From NCBI GenBank assembly GCA_023614405.1, contig CM042693.1, forward strand, positions 159,852,731 through 159,916,730: 64,000 nt of DNA, in the 5' to 3' direction. The translations under genes and the position numbers were made by a program. This document shows, piece after piece, positions 50,790 through 61,019 of this stretch. Below the pieces are notes generated by a model. That model was not told the origin of the DNA and made no database searches. It worked only from the letters and a program-made list of their open reading frames with translations. The stretch comes from Avena insularis. Lineage: Eukaryota; Streptophyta; Magnoliopsida; Poales; Poaceae. Every line of letters starts with the position of its first letter. The stretch's first letter is position 1.

Positions 50790-53040
50790 AGGGGTTGAGT
50801 CTCGCTAAACTTGCATTGGATCTCTGAAGAAATAGCATATTGTGAGTCTAAAAATCATTTTTTCAAAAAATAATGGGCATCAGATAATATACCTGTAGTT
50901 CAAATTTGACCCACTTCCTACCGATTCGATGAGAATTTGTCTTTTTCACCAGGGATAGACGGAAAGGTTTGAGATACCCCAGTTGGGATATTTTCCATGT
51001 AAGATGGCCTATTATATTTGAAATACGGGATGGTAGTATTTTGAAACTTTCATTTGGTGGTTGCTTCATAAAACGGTTCATTTTTTGTGCTCGGAAAATG
51101 GAAAATGGTTTTTCCGTGGGACGAAAAGAAAAACTTCCTCCTGGAACATTGTTCCCCATCCCATGAAACATATATCTGCACAATATGGATACATTATCAC
51201 AAACTATGCCATGATTCTGGCCATAACATTGGTCGTTTGGCCCGAAAGCCATGAAACCTCATACATGATATGTCATTTGTAAGAAGGTTTTTCGAGACAC
51301 TTGAAATTTACCAAGTTTGGTATTTTTATTGAAACTATGTCACATAATAAGAAACCATGAGAAGAATTTGCATTGATCGGACCGTTTTTGAATTTTTTAT
51401 GTTTGTTTCAAAGTATGGTCAAAACGGTGGGCATGAAGGTTTTTACCTAGGGGTTAAGTCTCGCTAAACTTGCATTATATCTCTGAAGAAACATGATATT
51501 GTGAGTCTAAAAAACATTTTTGCAAAAAATAATGGGCATCGGATCATGTACCTGTAGTTCAAATCGGACCTACTTCCTACCGATTCGACAGGAATTTGTC
51601 TTTTTCGCCAGGGGTGGATGGAAAGGTTTGAGATACCCCGGTTGGGACATTTGTACATTTAAGGTGTCCTATTATTTTTGTAAAATGGGATGGTAGCATC
51701 GTGCAACTTTCATTTGGTGGTTACTTCACAAAACGACCCGTTTTTTGCACTCAGAAAATGGAAAATGGTTTTTGTGCGACGAAATGGAAAACTTCCTCTT
51801 GCAACATTGTTCGCCATCCCACAATACATATGTGTGCACAAGATGGGAACATTATCACAAACTATGTCGCGATTCTGGCCATAACACTGGTAGTTTGGTC
51901 CGAAAGCCATGAAACCTCGAACATGATAGGTCATTTATGAGAAGGTGTTTTCGAGACACTTGCAATATACCAAGTTTGGTATTTTTTTCTTACAACTATG
52001 TCACATAATAAGACACCATGCGAAGGATTTGCATTGATCAGACCGTTTTTTAATTTTTTATGTCTGTTTCAAACTATGGTCAAAATGGCGGGCATGAAGG
52101 TTCTTAGCTCGGGGCTGATCCTCGCTAAACTTGCATTGGATCTCTGAAGAAAAATGATATTGTGAGTCTAAAAAACATTTTTGCAAAAAATAATGGGCAT
52201 CAGATCATGTACCTGTAGTTCAAATCGGACCCACTTCCTACCGATTCGACGGGAATTTGTCTTTTTCACTAGGGGTGGACGGAAAGGTTTGAGATATCCC
52301 GGTTGGGAAATTTGTACATTTAAGGTGTCCTATTATTTTTGTAAAATGGGATGGTAGCATCGTGCAACTTTCATTTGGTGGTTGCTTCACAAAATGACCC
52401 GTTTTTGCGCTCGGAAAATGGAAAATGGTTTTTTTGTGCGACGAAATGGAAAACTTCCTCCTGCAATATTGTTCGCCATCCCACGATACATATGTGTGCA
52501 CAAGACGGGAACATTATCACAAACTATACCGCGATTCTGGCCATAACACTGGTAGTTTGGCCCGAAAGCAATGAAACCTCGAACATGATAGGTCATTTAT
52601 GAGAAGGTTTTTTCGAGACACTTGCAATATACCAAGTTTGGTATTTTTCCTTGCAACTATGTCACATAATAGGACACCACACGAAGGATTTGCATTGATC
52701 GGACCATTTTTTAATTTTTTATGCCCGTTTCGAACTATGGTCAAAACGGCGGACATGAAGGTTCTTAGCTCGGGGCTGATTCTCGCTAAACATGCATTGG
52801 ATCCCTGAAGAAATATGATATTGTGAGTCTAAAAAACATTTTTGCAAAAAATAATGGACCTGTAGTTCAAATCGGAGCTACTTCCTACCGATTCGGCAGG
52901 AATTTGTCTTTTTTACCAGGGGTGGACGGAAAGGTTTGAGATACCCCGGTTGGGACATTTGTCCATTTAATATGTCCTATTATTTTTGTAAAGGGATGGT
53001 AGCATCGTGCAACTTTCATTTATTGGTCGCTTCACAAAAC
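50790..53040. repeat. ~658-bp tandem repeat, about 3.4 copies
   Basis: Units start with GGGTTGAGTCTCGCTAAAC or variants at about 50790, 51448, 52107 and 52767, periods of 658-660 bp. The copies align over full length with scattered substitutions. The last copy is truncated after about 274 bp, at the junction to GC-rich DNA, and has a 15-bp internal loss. Matching minus frames in units 1-3 (FGPN/YxQCYGQN) look like a by-product of conservation. Not recognised as a known satellite. Confidence 0.9.
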
Positions 53041-53760
53041 ATGAGTCGTTTGGCGTCCGCGTGAGGTTGTTTGCAACCAATCAAATCGCTGGAAACAAAA
53101 TCCCACAGATTCTCCATCTTAGCCTGATCTGGACCGTTTAGTGTCCATCCAACGCGTTCAAGCTCAGTCGAAGAAGCACACCCACAGCCTCACCAACCAC
53201 CCACGTGCCCATGACGTAACATAGCGGCAGCCTCCTATTCTGTCTCCCTAGCGCCGCCACCGTGATCCCCTCCTCCATCCAGATCGAACACTGCCGCTAC
53301 TTCTCCCCTGGCCGACATCTCCCCTCTGACGCCGCCCTTCTCCCCAAGCCACGGCCGTCCTCCCCTCCGCCATCTCCACCTCCACTCAATTTCACATGGC
53401 CCCGCCACCACCTCCCGCCGCCACCACCTACCTCCCTAGATCTGAAGCCGATGTGCCCGGCCCGATCTGTTGTGCCCCAGATCTCCCTCTCCATCTTCTT
53501 CTCCCCTCCCCGATGACAAACACGTGAAGCAGCGCCACCCGAGCAAGATCCCCACCCGAGCAAGATCCCCTCTCCATCTTTGTCAGGGGGCTAGCCGCCA
53601 CGGACGCTCCTCCTTTCCCCCACTGTCCCGCCGGTGGCAGCCTCATCGTCGACTACGCGGAGCCTGGAGCATCCACTTCGAGTACCTCACCTACTTAGAG
53701 GCTCGGGTCGCTGCTCCGCTATGGCTCCCTCACTGAGAATGAGGGCATCAAGATGTGGAT
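53041..53760 (+). promoter_or_regulatory. Captured promoter/5' UTR-like GC-rich block in CACTA-3
   Basis: An abrupt switch from AT-rich repeats to a C-rich, CT-rich segment with a G-box CACGTG (53202-53207) and TGACGT (53212-53217), followed by Pro/Ser-coding-like GC DNA. It looks like promoter plus leader of a host gene and precedes the ABCB fragment on the same strand. The source gene was not identified. Promoter activity is inferred from the motifs only. Confidence 0.4.
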
Positions 53761-53948
53761 ATGTTCACCGAGCAGGGAAACTCAAGGATCTGAATCCGCG
53801 TTGGCAGATCGTGCTGGTGAGCCATGAGCCAGGAGCCGGTGCTGGTGAGCAAGGAGGAGGTGATGGAGGTGGAGATGGAGGAGGCCGCCAGGGTCGCCAA
53901 GGCCCACTCCTTCATCATCAAGCTTCCCGACGGCTATGACACGCAGGT
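53761..53948 (+). pseudogene. ABCB-type transporter NBD fragment captured by CACTA-3
   Basis: On +, GKLKDLNPRWQIVLVS matches the stretch of plant ABCB (MDR/PGP) nucleotide-binding domains leading to the Q-loop (usually IKDLNLRWLR.QIGLVSQEP). A frame change, with partial duplication of the GTGAGCCAGGAGCC region, leads to MSQEPVLV. The usual ATTIKENI segment is missing. Then EEAARVAKAHSFIIKLPDGY and DTQ follow. The exon ends at a good donor, CAG|GTCCG, at the point where ABCB genes continue into VGERG and the signature motif. Walker A, signature and Walker B are absent. A transduplicated exon piece is the best reading. Confidence 0.75.
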
Positions 53949-55554
53949 CCGTCTCATCTCACTTTCGCCAGCTTTTTTTCCTTGTCACATCCATCGTTTC
54001 TGCCTTTTCCATGGAGTAGATATATAGCTTGCTATGCTAGATACCCTCCTCAGATCGGATGTTTGCTATTTGTTTGCTTGTTAGGCAACAACAACACATT
54101 ATTTCTATGTTGTAACGAGTTACTATTCGCTGGAGGGAGTAGCAAGTAAACTAGCTAGCTGTTGTAGTTCTTGAAGATGACACTGTTCAAATTAAGATGT
54201 TTTCTTGTCAATAGCCGAAGTTTTGTATAGAAGAATAAGGACTTGAACATGTAAAACACCCATACTTTCTAGTATGCATCACTCATGATTAGCCCTTTAT
54301 TTGTAAAACACCCGTACTTGTCAATACCTGAAGGTTTGGAAAAATGTTGCCACTTCTTAGATGAAGTGCATGTGGTTAGTTAGATTCCACTGCCCATAGC
54401 CAGCGCGCTACTGATTTCCATAATAGGAGATAATGCTTAGTCTGGCACCCATGCAATCCCTTGAGATGTTTAGTCTATCCTTTTAATTGTTACTTAAGGC
54501 TCATCAGGCTACAGATTGATTTGGTCTTTAGTTCTTCTAACAAAGATGATAACAGCAAAGATGGTTTTGCTGTATATGATTTAGGTGCTGTACTTTGTTA
54601 TTTGAGATTGATTTGGTTTGTACTTCTTTTAGCAAAGATGATAACAGATTTTCCTATAACTATGGCACCACTATGAACCAGTTCATTGATTGGTTGAAGA
54701 ATAGAGTGTTGCTGCTTTGGTAATTGCCTTCACTTTCTCATTCTTACTATTTGTATGTTCTGTAACAGCCGCTGCTGCTTTCCTCCAATGGACACGACGG
54801 CCTGCTCCTGACCGAGATCCTCCACTGACGAGATGTCATGCTGTAGGAGACCGAGCGATAAGCATCCCATGAGGAGCACTGTAGCAGGCCTTTGCTAGCA
54901 CCTGTTAAGGTCTTTTCCCACCTCCTTTGTATTCTTGTTAGGCTTGGTTAAAGAAATGCATGAATTGCTTCTTTCCTTTGTATACAAAAGCATTCTGTTG
55001 CTCACCATGATCATGTGTTTGTTGTTGGTGTGCAAGTATACATAACCAGGAAGAGAACTTGCATCGGGCTTGGTAGTGGCTGGTTGGTTGTACCTCTTTT
55101 CTGTAGCAGCAGCAACTTGGTGGAAAAATACCCCTGGGACGCTTCATTCTTTGGATTAGATAAGTATTCGGTTTAACCTATTAAATGCAAATATCCAAAC
55201 TGCTTGTGGCATGAATTTTACTTTCTGTGAGATTATAAATTGAGAAACTGGATGTATGTTTCTGCTGGTTGTGCATGAAGGTGTTCAGATATTTCTGTGA
55301 TAGAGATTTTAGATCTTGAATTCGTATAAATTGTGAAAATGGATGCATGTTTCTGCTGGTTGTTGTAAAATGTTACACATACTTCATGCTTCATTGTAAT
55401 TTTGGACATACTGATGGCCAAATTGGGAGACAATGTCGTGATTAAGGCTTGCCATTTTCGTTACTCATTTGCTATTTTAGCTAATTCAAACCATGTTTTT
55501 GTTCCTACAAGAGAAAATAAAATCAAGTATTTTTTATGTAGCTGCTAGTATATA
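53949..55554. other. CACTA-3 interior, intron-like DNA
   Basis: Follows the ABCB exon donor, so the first part may be its captured intron. Two imperfect copies of a GATTGATTTGGT..CAAAGATGATAACAG phrase lie about 84-90 bp apart (54514-54560 and 54606-54650). A short GC-richer patch at 54770-54910 is not recognisable. Confidence 0.35.
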
Positions 55555-55825
55555 CTCCCTCAGTTCCTTGATATAAGGTGTATAGTTTTCTATAAAAAAT
55601 TCCAGAATATAAGGTATATGGTGGGATTGTGGGATTTTTTTACATAATTTAGGAGTCAAACTGATTTGGAGAGATGAGATACCGCGATTTTCATATTTTA
55701 CTATATTCTCACATCGGTCACCTACATGTATTAACATCTAAAAATATAGATTTTTTTTCCTTTTAGCCTATGCGCTAATATTCGTGCAAGAAAACTATAC
55801 ACCTTATATCAAGGAACGGAGGGAG
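55555..55825. mobile_element. Stowaway-like MITE inside CACTA-3
   Basis: 271 bp with long inverted repeats. The left end is CTCCCTCAGTTCCTTGATAT and the right end is ATATCAAGGAACGGAGGGAG. TA flanks both sides (55553-55554, 55826-55827). The AAGGTGTATAGTTTTCT motif is repeated inverted at the other end. Noncoding. Confidence 0.9.
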
Positions 55826-56460
55826 TATATAAGTTCTTTATTTTCTTCCTAGTTGGTCTATGTTATTGTTTGAAGATGTTGATTTTATTGTCTACATAAC
55901 CTATTTCCTCTGTTTTATAAGGGTTACATGCTGAAGGTGGAAGAAGAAAAGGGATTCAGTACTCAATAGAGAGCAGATAGTCATATTTTCGAAGCTTAGT
56001 AGATAGTCATATTTTCGATGTGGGTGATTTGAGCTATGGAATTGTTGTAATATACTACACTATACATTTGTAGATTCCTGGGTGACATGCACTATGTACT
56101 GATTGTAATATATATTTTAATTTTTATTATCATTCGTGAACAATAATGTGATTTGGGCTGTGTTTAAGAAATATTGTCTATTTTCTGCCAGTATGTCTAA
56201 AATAAATCAAATGCTAGATGGGCTTAAAAAGGGTTACACCCTGTCCAAGAAGGACTAGAGAAATGTATAATTTTGAGTAAATGGTTGAAAATGAAAAAGA
56301 AACGGACCTTAAAAATGCTAAGGCCCTGAATGTAGAAAAGGCCAAAATGTTTGGCTTGGCCCAAGTAATCAACCGAGTTTTACAGAAAATTTGATAGACC
56401 ATATTATTGGGCTTGGCCCATACAAATGATAGAAATGGACCAGACTGATTGTGTGCCACA
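55826..56460. other. CACTA-3 right interior, no gene seen
   Basis: AT-rich, with short minus frames that lack any family resemblance. Confidence 0.45.
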
Positions 56461-56713
56461 TAGGCTTAGCCACGTAGGATCTAACCTGGCGAGGCCAGTT
56501 TGACCATGACGATATTGGATAGTCATAATGGTTATGACGATCCAATATCGTCATAAAAGGTTATGACAATTTCACTAAAATCGTCGTTATAGTTCATTTA
56601 GGACGCTCAGCTTTCGACGATCTCAAAATCGGCATAGAATCTTCATAAACGGATTATTGTGACGATTTTGTGATGAAAATAGAGGGTCATATATAGCCAT
56701 ATTCCTTGTAGTG
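56461..56713. repeat. CACTA-3 right sub-terminal repeats
   Basis: GACGATATTGG, ATGACGATCCAATATCGTCAT, AAAATCGTCG and GTGACGATTTTG recur in both orientations before the terminal TTCCTTGTAGTG. Confidence 0.8.
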
Positions 56714-57555
56714 TGTTCAGAATTTTGAAATTGACTGTTATCTGGTTACTTTTACCTGGCTAGTGAAACTTGCCCCTCTTTGCCGTCATTTGACTTCTGA
56801 CTAAAAAATATGAAAGATACATTCTTTCAATTTTGGTGAAACTTGCCCCCTTTTAATAGAATTACTCAATGATGAATCTTGATCAGTGCATTTCACTGAC
56901 AAGTCTTAGAGTAAAACATTTCTAACCCTAACTTTCTTTATTTTTTTATTAGTGTTTGTTTTGCAGGTACATATTTCAAGATGAAGATTTTAGTTTAGGT
57001 CTCCTTTATAGAATAGTTAATTTAATCTTCTTTATTCTTTTGTAATTTTCATTTTATTATTTTGTAATCTTCATTTTATTATTTTGTAATAAAGATTATA
57101 TTATTATCAATAAATAAATATTATTATTCTTTATTTATTTGCTATTGGGAAGTTTGTGGATAATTTCAATAAGTTACATTTTTGTAACTTATTTATTGAA
57201 TGAAAATATGAAATAAATATTCATATTCTTAATTTTTTTCTTTAGATAAAGTTTTAGTTATATTGATTAACTCTTAATTAAATCAAGATTCAAAAATCAT
57301 TTGAATTATAATTCAAACACTCAAGTTCTAAATTCAAATTTCATTTCACAAAAACACATAATTTCACAAAGATCATATCAAAGTCATTAGCAAACATTCT
57401 TTAAGACTAAATCTAATCTCAAAGTATGAAAGTAACCTTGATCACTTAAGTTTTTTTTGGCGAAAAATTTACCCACATTTTCACAAATGAATGCATGCAA
57501 TATTTCAATTTCCTAAATCTACCCTTCGTTAATTCCTAAATGCTAGGATGTTACA

Positions 57556-57560
57556 AATGG
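57556..57560. repeat. Gypsy target site duplication, right (AATGG)
   Basis: Perfect copy of 35060-35064. On the coding strand it is CCATT, covering the Thr-Ile codons of the P450. Confidence 0.95.
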
Positions 57561-58032
57561 TAAGAGTCGCGAAGTTAATACCAGGGCACATCCTTCGCCC
57601 GGTCCCAAACGACAAGTAGAGGAAGTCATTCCCCTTATGGTCCATGGCCGCGGAGTTGCCTCCTTCCATGAACCGCTCAGGCATGAACTCCTCTGCTCTC
57701 TCCCAGCCGCTAGGATCCCTCACGAGATCCCAGCTATTGACGATGGCGCGTGTCCCTGACGGTACCATGTAGCCATTTGTGTTGCAATTGGCCATGGAGA
57801 GGTGGGGCACGAGGAGTGGAGCCGGCACGTGAAGCCGAAGCATTTCCTTGATTACTATCGTTAGGAAGGCCAAACTGTCAAGATCATAATCAGTCACCAT
57901 GTCTTTCCCCTTGGGTATGGTTCTCCTCACCTCGGATTGTAGCTTGGTCATGAGCTGGAGTTTTTGCATCAGCTGAACCATCGTGTATTCCATCACTATG
58001 AATGTTGTGTTGGTGCCAGTTTCAAACATGAT
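57556..58032 (-). pseudogene. CYP71-like P450, last exon, N-terminal part
   Basis: Exactly 159 codons open on minus, starting after a good acceptor (TATATGTAG, 58041-58033) with IMFETGTNTTF. This is the helix I oxygen-binding motif (A/G)GT(D/N)T; the Asp that usually precedes the Thr is Asn. Then IKEMLRLHVPAP (ExxR motif), WERAEEFMPERF (PERF) and FGTGRRMCPGINFA (heme-binding loop with the Cys). The frame breaks off at ATLTI, where the Gypsy LTR begins. The remainder of the exon is at 34910-35064. P450s of this group are ER-bound monooxygenases of specialised metabolism; the substrate cannot be told. The first exon is not in the window. Confidence 0.93.
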
Positions 58033-58124
58033 CTACATATATACAAATCAGCCGGTGGGTATAACTATATAAGAACAAATATAATCAATAGCATGCATAT
58101 AAGCTAGACTAGCTTAGCTAGTAC
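58033..58124 (-). other. P450 intron remnant up to CACTA-2
   Basis: The 92 bases upstream of the last P450 exon end in a proper AG acceptor and are pyrimidine/T-rich nearby. They are cut at 58125 by the CACTA-2 terminus, so the transposon sits in the P450 intron. TAC at 58122-58124 would be the target duplication; its partner is outside the window. Confidence 0.75.
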
Positions 58125-58470
58125 CACTAGTGGAGAACGGGGCATTAGTCCCGGTCCTAGAGGCTGGGACCTCTAGTCTCGGGTTAGTTATGGGCCGGGA
58201 CTGTAGGCTCTACACATGGCAGCGTAGCAACGCGCGGGAGGGCGGATCTTTAGTCCCGGTTTGTAATACGAACCGGGACTAGTTATTTTCTGCCATGGGA
58301 GCATTTTACCAATTCGTCTATCGCGGCAGCCGATGGTTGTTTCTTCCGCGGCAGAGTTTTGGGGCCGTTTTCTGCCGTGGCATCCGATGCGGGTTTCTGC
58401 CGCGGCAGAATTTTGGGGCCGATTTCTGCAGTGGTAGCCGAATGCGGGGTTCTTCCGCGGCAAGAGGATA
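58125..58470. repeat. CACTA-2 3' sub-terminal arrays
   Basis: CCCGG-type motifs to about 58285. Then about three units of roughly 57 bp combining TTTTGGGGCCG(A/T)TTTCTG with CCGATGCGGG and the palindrome CTGCCGCGGCAG (58397-58408) or one-mismatch forms. The same palindrome is in CACTA-1 at 12043-12054. Confidence 0.8.
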
Positions 58471-58633
58471 GGTAGAGGAGGGTTGTGTTTGGCGTAAAGT
58501 GACATGCAACAAAGAAACCCATTACACACAACATCGTCATGATTATATAGATATAATTCTACATTACATATTTATACAATTTGATTAAATGGAGATCACA
58601 ACCCGTATGTTTATTTACAAGTTCATTAAATCA

Positions 58634-59680
58634 CTAGTAGCCGGATGTATGGTATTTTCCATCTGGGTTTATAACATGGTCAACAAGAAATCCCGCCAAT
58701 TCCTCTTGAATTGCTACCAGACGCTTCATTGGTTCGAGATTCTCTCGCAATGTTTCCAACTATATATAAAAGAAGAAGGTCAATATGAATATCAATAGTC
58801 ATAACAAATATTATGAATGACACTCAACAAAAATTGTGAATATATTGTTCACGTACTTCTAAAAATATCCCTCCGTCCCTCTCACTGACCTCGGAGCAAA
58901 TGTACTCGCACATGAAGTATCCACATAGATTAGTACTTGGTGGCTGCCTCTTGCACTTTACGAGAATAGAATTAAGTTAAATAATAATCAAGCATGACAT
59001 AATGGTATTGAAACCAGAATTGAAGAGATGCGCGATCTAGATCGTACTACTTACATCGATCCGATGAAAACTAAGCTCGTCTTTAAATTCACCAACCATA
59101 GCATTGGTGAAAGCTTTCTAAACCCTGCCCGGCAAAAAAAAGAAAAAATGAGTTATTAGTTACTTGATATCTTAGGATATATATGAATGAAAGAGACCGA
59201 TATAGCGCGATAATGACTGAAATTACCTCTGGAGCGTATCTTTAATGAATGCATACTCTGATTCGTCTCTCATTAGTGAGTCCTTGATTTCAACTCTTCC
59301 AGCGTCAACTTCAATGGTTAGCAGAATCCAGTGATAGCTGCGCACGTTTATATACGTCAGTAACTCACCAATTACACTTAGCAAAATCAAGTGATCTGTA
59401 CAAGGCAGTAACACTCTTACATGTAGTTGTAGGGAAACAATATTCTTCATTTGTAATGTTGCCTCAATAAGACCCTTAGTAAGTTACGCTCCGTGTCCTT
59501 GGGGTATTCCTTTAGCAATGCTTGATTAAATCGGTGTGGGTCGATGAACCCAGTGTCAAAGATTTTCTTCCGGTGACATTCATCGCTCTTCATTCTACAT
59601 AATAGCATATATAGTGAAGATAATTACATGCAATGAAAGAGCTGAGTTAGAGACTTTATCATAGAAATAAATGAACCACT
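58634..59680 (-). pseudogene. Ulp1-like cysteine protease region of CACTA-2
   Basis: Exon-like blocks on minus. About 59597-59420 has FDTGFIDPHRFNQALLKEYP, with a stop before RILFPYNY. About 59345-59223 has SYHWILLTIEVDAGRVEIKD with the catalytic His and Asp. About 59120-59055 has GEFKDELSFHRID, then GTAAGT. About 58960-58855 has KRQPPSTNLCGYFMCEYI with the oxyanion Gln and nucleophile Cys. The last is about 58758-58634, LETLRENLEPMKRLV.. ending SGY and a stop. All four C48 protease key residues are kept. One internal stop was seen, so this copy is nearer to intact than its CACTA-1 relative. Confidence 0.75.
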
Positions 59681-60445
59681 TACAGACAATAGGTAGCGAG
59701 GATACTCAAGTCAAGGGAATCTTGTTTGAATAACATATAGAATTTTTCAAAATAAATTTGCAACTGGTCTTCACCATTAAAATGCTCACTTGTAGTTCTC
59801 ACAAGCAGCCCTAACAATCGATCTTCTTCATCGCATGTAGAGACTAAAACATACCACTCATGTAGTCTTCGGATTTGAGTTGGTAGAAGTTCGACCTCAT
59901 TAGGTCTGACCAGAGTCTTCCCGTATTCATATCTCCATGCAAATTCCTCATGTTTGGGGATATGCCTGCCTAGCACTTGATCAACTGTAATACTAGCACC
60001 TTTGGAAAATTCTATTGCTATAATATTCTGATGATCAATATTGGATAACACCTTGAGCGGGGCGATCGATTTGTTTGCCTGCATTCCCAGTTGCACAACA
60101 TCTCTTTTCCCGCTGCTTGCAGTGGTATTTCCTGGAGTCTTCCCGCTGCTTGCAGTAGTATTTCCTGGATTCTTCCTACCAATTCTCAGCAGACAGCGTT
60201 TGTAGCCATCAGCCTTATTTATCTCATATTGTGATGGTTTCTCAGGAAAACCCTTAGCCCAATTTTTGGCTTTCAGATCAAATATTTGCTTTGGCTCGGA
60301 GCTTTGGGTGAAAAGAAGGCTTTCACTTGGGCATCACTGATCGCTTTGGTTTCCTCATCAGTCATATCGTAAGGTAACTTGGGAGGAGGCAGCGGGATTT
60401 TCTTCACCTTTTTACCTTTGGTTTTCTTCTGACTAGTATTATTAC
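59680..60445 (-). pseudogene. CACTA-2 middle coding region, C-terminal part
   Basis: 138 codons open at 60096-59680 (KVLSNIDHQNIIAIEFSKG, HEWYVLVSTCDEEDRLLGLL), corresponding in position to 13193-13700 of CACTA-1 (DWFLVDFRNEHHFKPYS, LFQLYNQ). Upstream to 60445 are Lys-rich and Pro-rich frames (KKVKKIPLPPPKL) with breaks. It links the transposase part to the Ulp1 part; no domain name recognised. Confidence 0.55.
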
Positions 60446-61019
60446 TTGTTGACTAAGAGACCACCTTCTTCGTCTGACACGGCAGCGGCGGAGTGGGTTG
60501 ACGCGGCGGGGGAGTGGGATGATGCGGCGGTGGACTCGTGCTATGGTGATCGTCCCACTCCTGATGTGGACTTGCTGGAGGCGGCAAACTCGGCTGACAC
60601 GGAGGAGATGGTGGTGGCCTGGGTGCAGAGCCTGGAAACACGATGTATTTCTTGTGCTATAGAATGATAGTGCCCCTGACTTCTCCTAGCGTGCTCTCAT
60701 CTTCAGGTCCAGGGATGTCAAGTTGTAGTGATTCATATTGAGGTAGAACCTCATCCACCCCGACACGAGCATAGCCATCTGAAATCTCTTTGCAACGCCA
60801 GCGTGGTTCAAGTTCACAAGATAAAGAATAGCCGAGAGACGCCTTGAAGGATAAGTTCATCACTCCCACATATAGCTCGTAGCTTGTCCTCTCAGTGATA
60901 TTGTCCACGGGATAGCGATCTATCGAATCGGCCGCCGTGGAAGCGACACTGCTTCTCCGCTGAGATGGGACACCGACACTTTCTTCTAGCCGCTGATGAG
61001 TTGGCCCTTGCTGGCGCAT
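60446..61019 (-). pseudogene. CACTA-2 proline-rich middle region
   Basis: 61019-60657 contains YVGVMNLSFKASLGYSLSCE and DGYARVGVDEVLPQYESLQL. These parallel NLSFKVAIGITLPC and PGYARVTVDDIVEDF of CACTA-1. 60641-60453 is Pro/His-rich (PPPSPPCQPSLPPPA). Conservation between the two elements argues for a real coding region of unknown role. Confidence 0.6.

Larger units (their letters stand above)
49672..56713. mobile_element. CACTA-3: non-autonomous CACTA with captured host DNA
   Basis: 7042 bp with ends CACTATAAGAAATGTG (left) and, as reverse complement of the right, CACTACAAGGAATATGGC. TGT is duplicated on both sides (49669-49671, 56714-56716), the 3-bp duplication expected of CACTA elements. 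The uninterrupted LTR sequence is seen in the left LTR near 38442. Sub-terminal repeats of ATGACGATTTT/AAAATCGTCAT occur at both ends. No transposase sequence was found. The interior holds tandem repeats, a promoter-like GC block and an ABCB transporter fragment. Confidence 0.92.
35065..57555 (-). mobile_element. Gypsy chromovirus-type LTR retrotransposon (Tekay-like) with nested CACTA
   Basis: 22,491 bp including the nested CACTA-3. LTRs begin TGTAACATCC and end ..GTCACTGCA on minus. The initiator Met-tRNA primer site is next to the right LTR and the polypurine tract next to the left, so transcription ran right to left. Gene order is extra ORF, gag, protease, RT, RNase H, integrase with a chromodomain-like end; that order and the chromodomain place it among chromoviruses, perhaps the Tekay/Del group. 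Stops, at least four frameshifts and changed catalytic residues make it inactive. It sits inside a P450 exon with a perfect AATGG duplication. Confidence 0.95.
45658..57555 (-). repeat. Gypsy 5' LTR (right), invaded by CACTA-3
   Basis: + strand start TGCAGTGACCCAGC and end CTAGGATGTTACA. After removing CACTA-3 with one TGT duplication (7045 bp) it is about 4.85 kb. It is longer than the left LTR mainly because it retains 585 bp at 48201-48785 and about 35 bp near 46122-46158. Confidence 0.93.

Noticed and set aside
50863..52596. Similar minus frames in successive 658-bp units
   Set aside because: Similarity between them is explained by the tandem repeat; frame lengths vary and starts shift from unit to unit.
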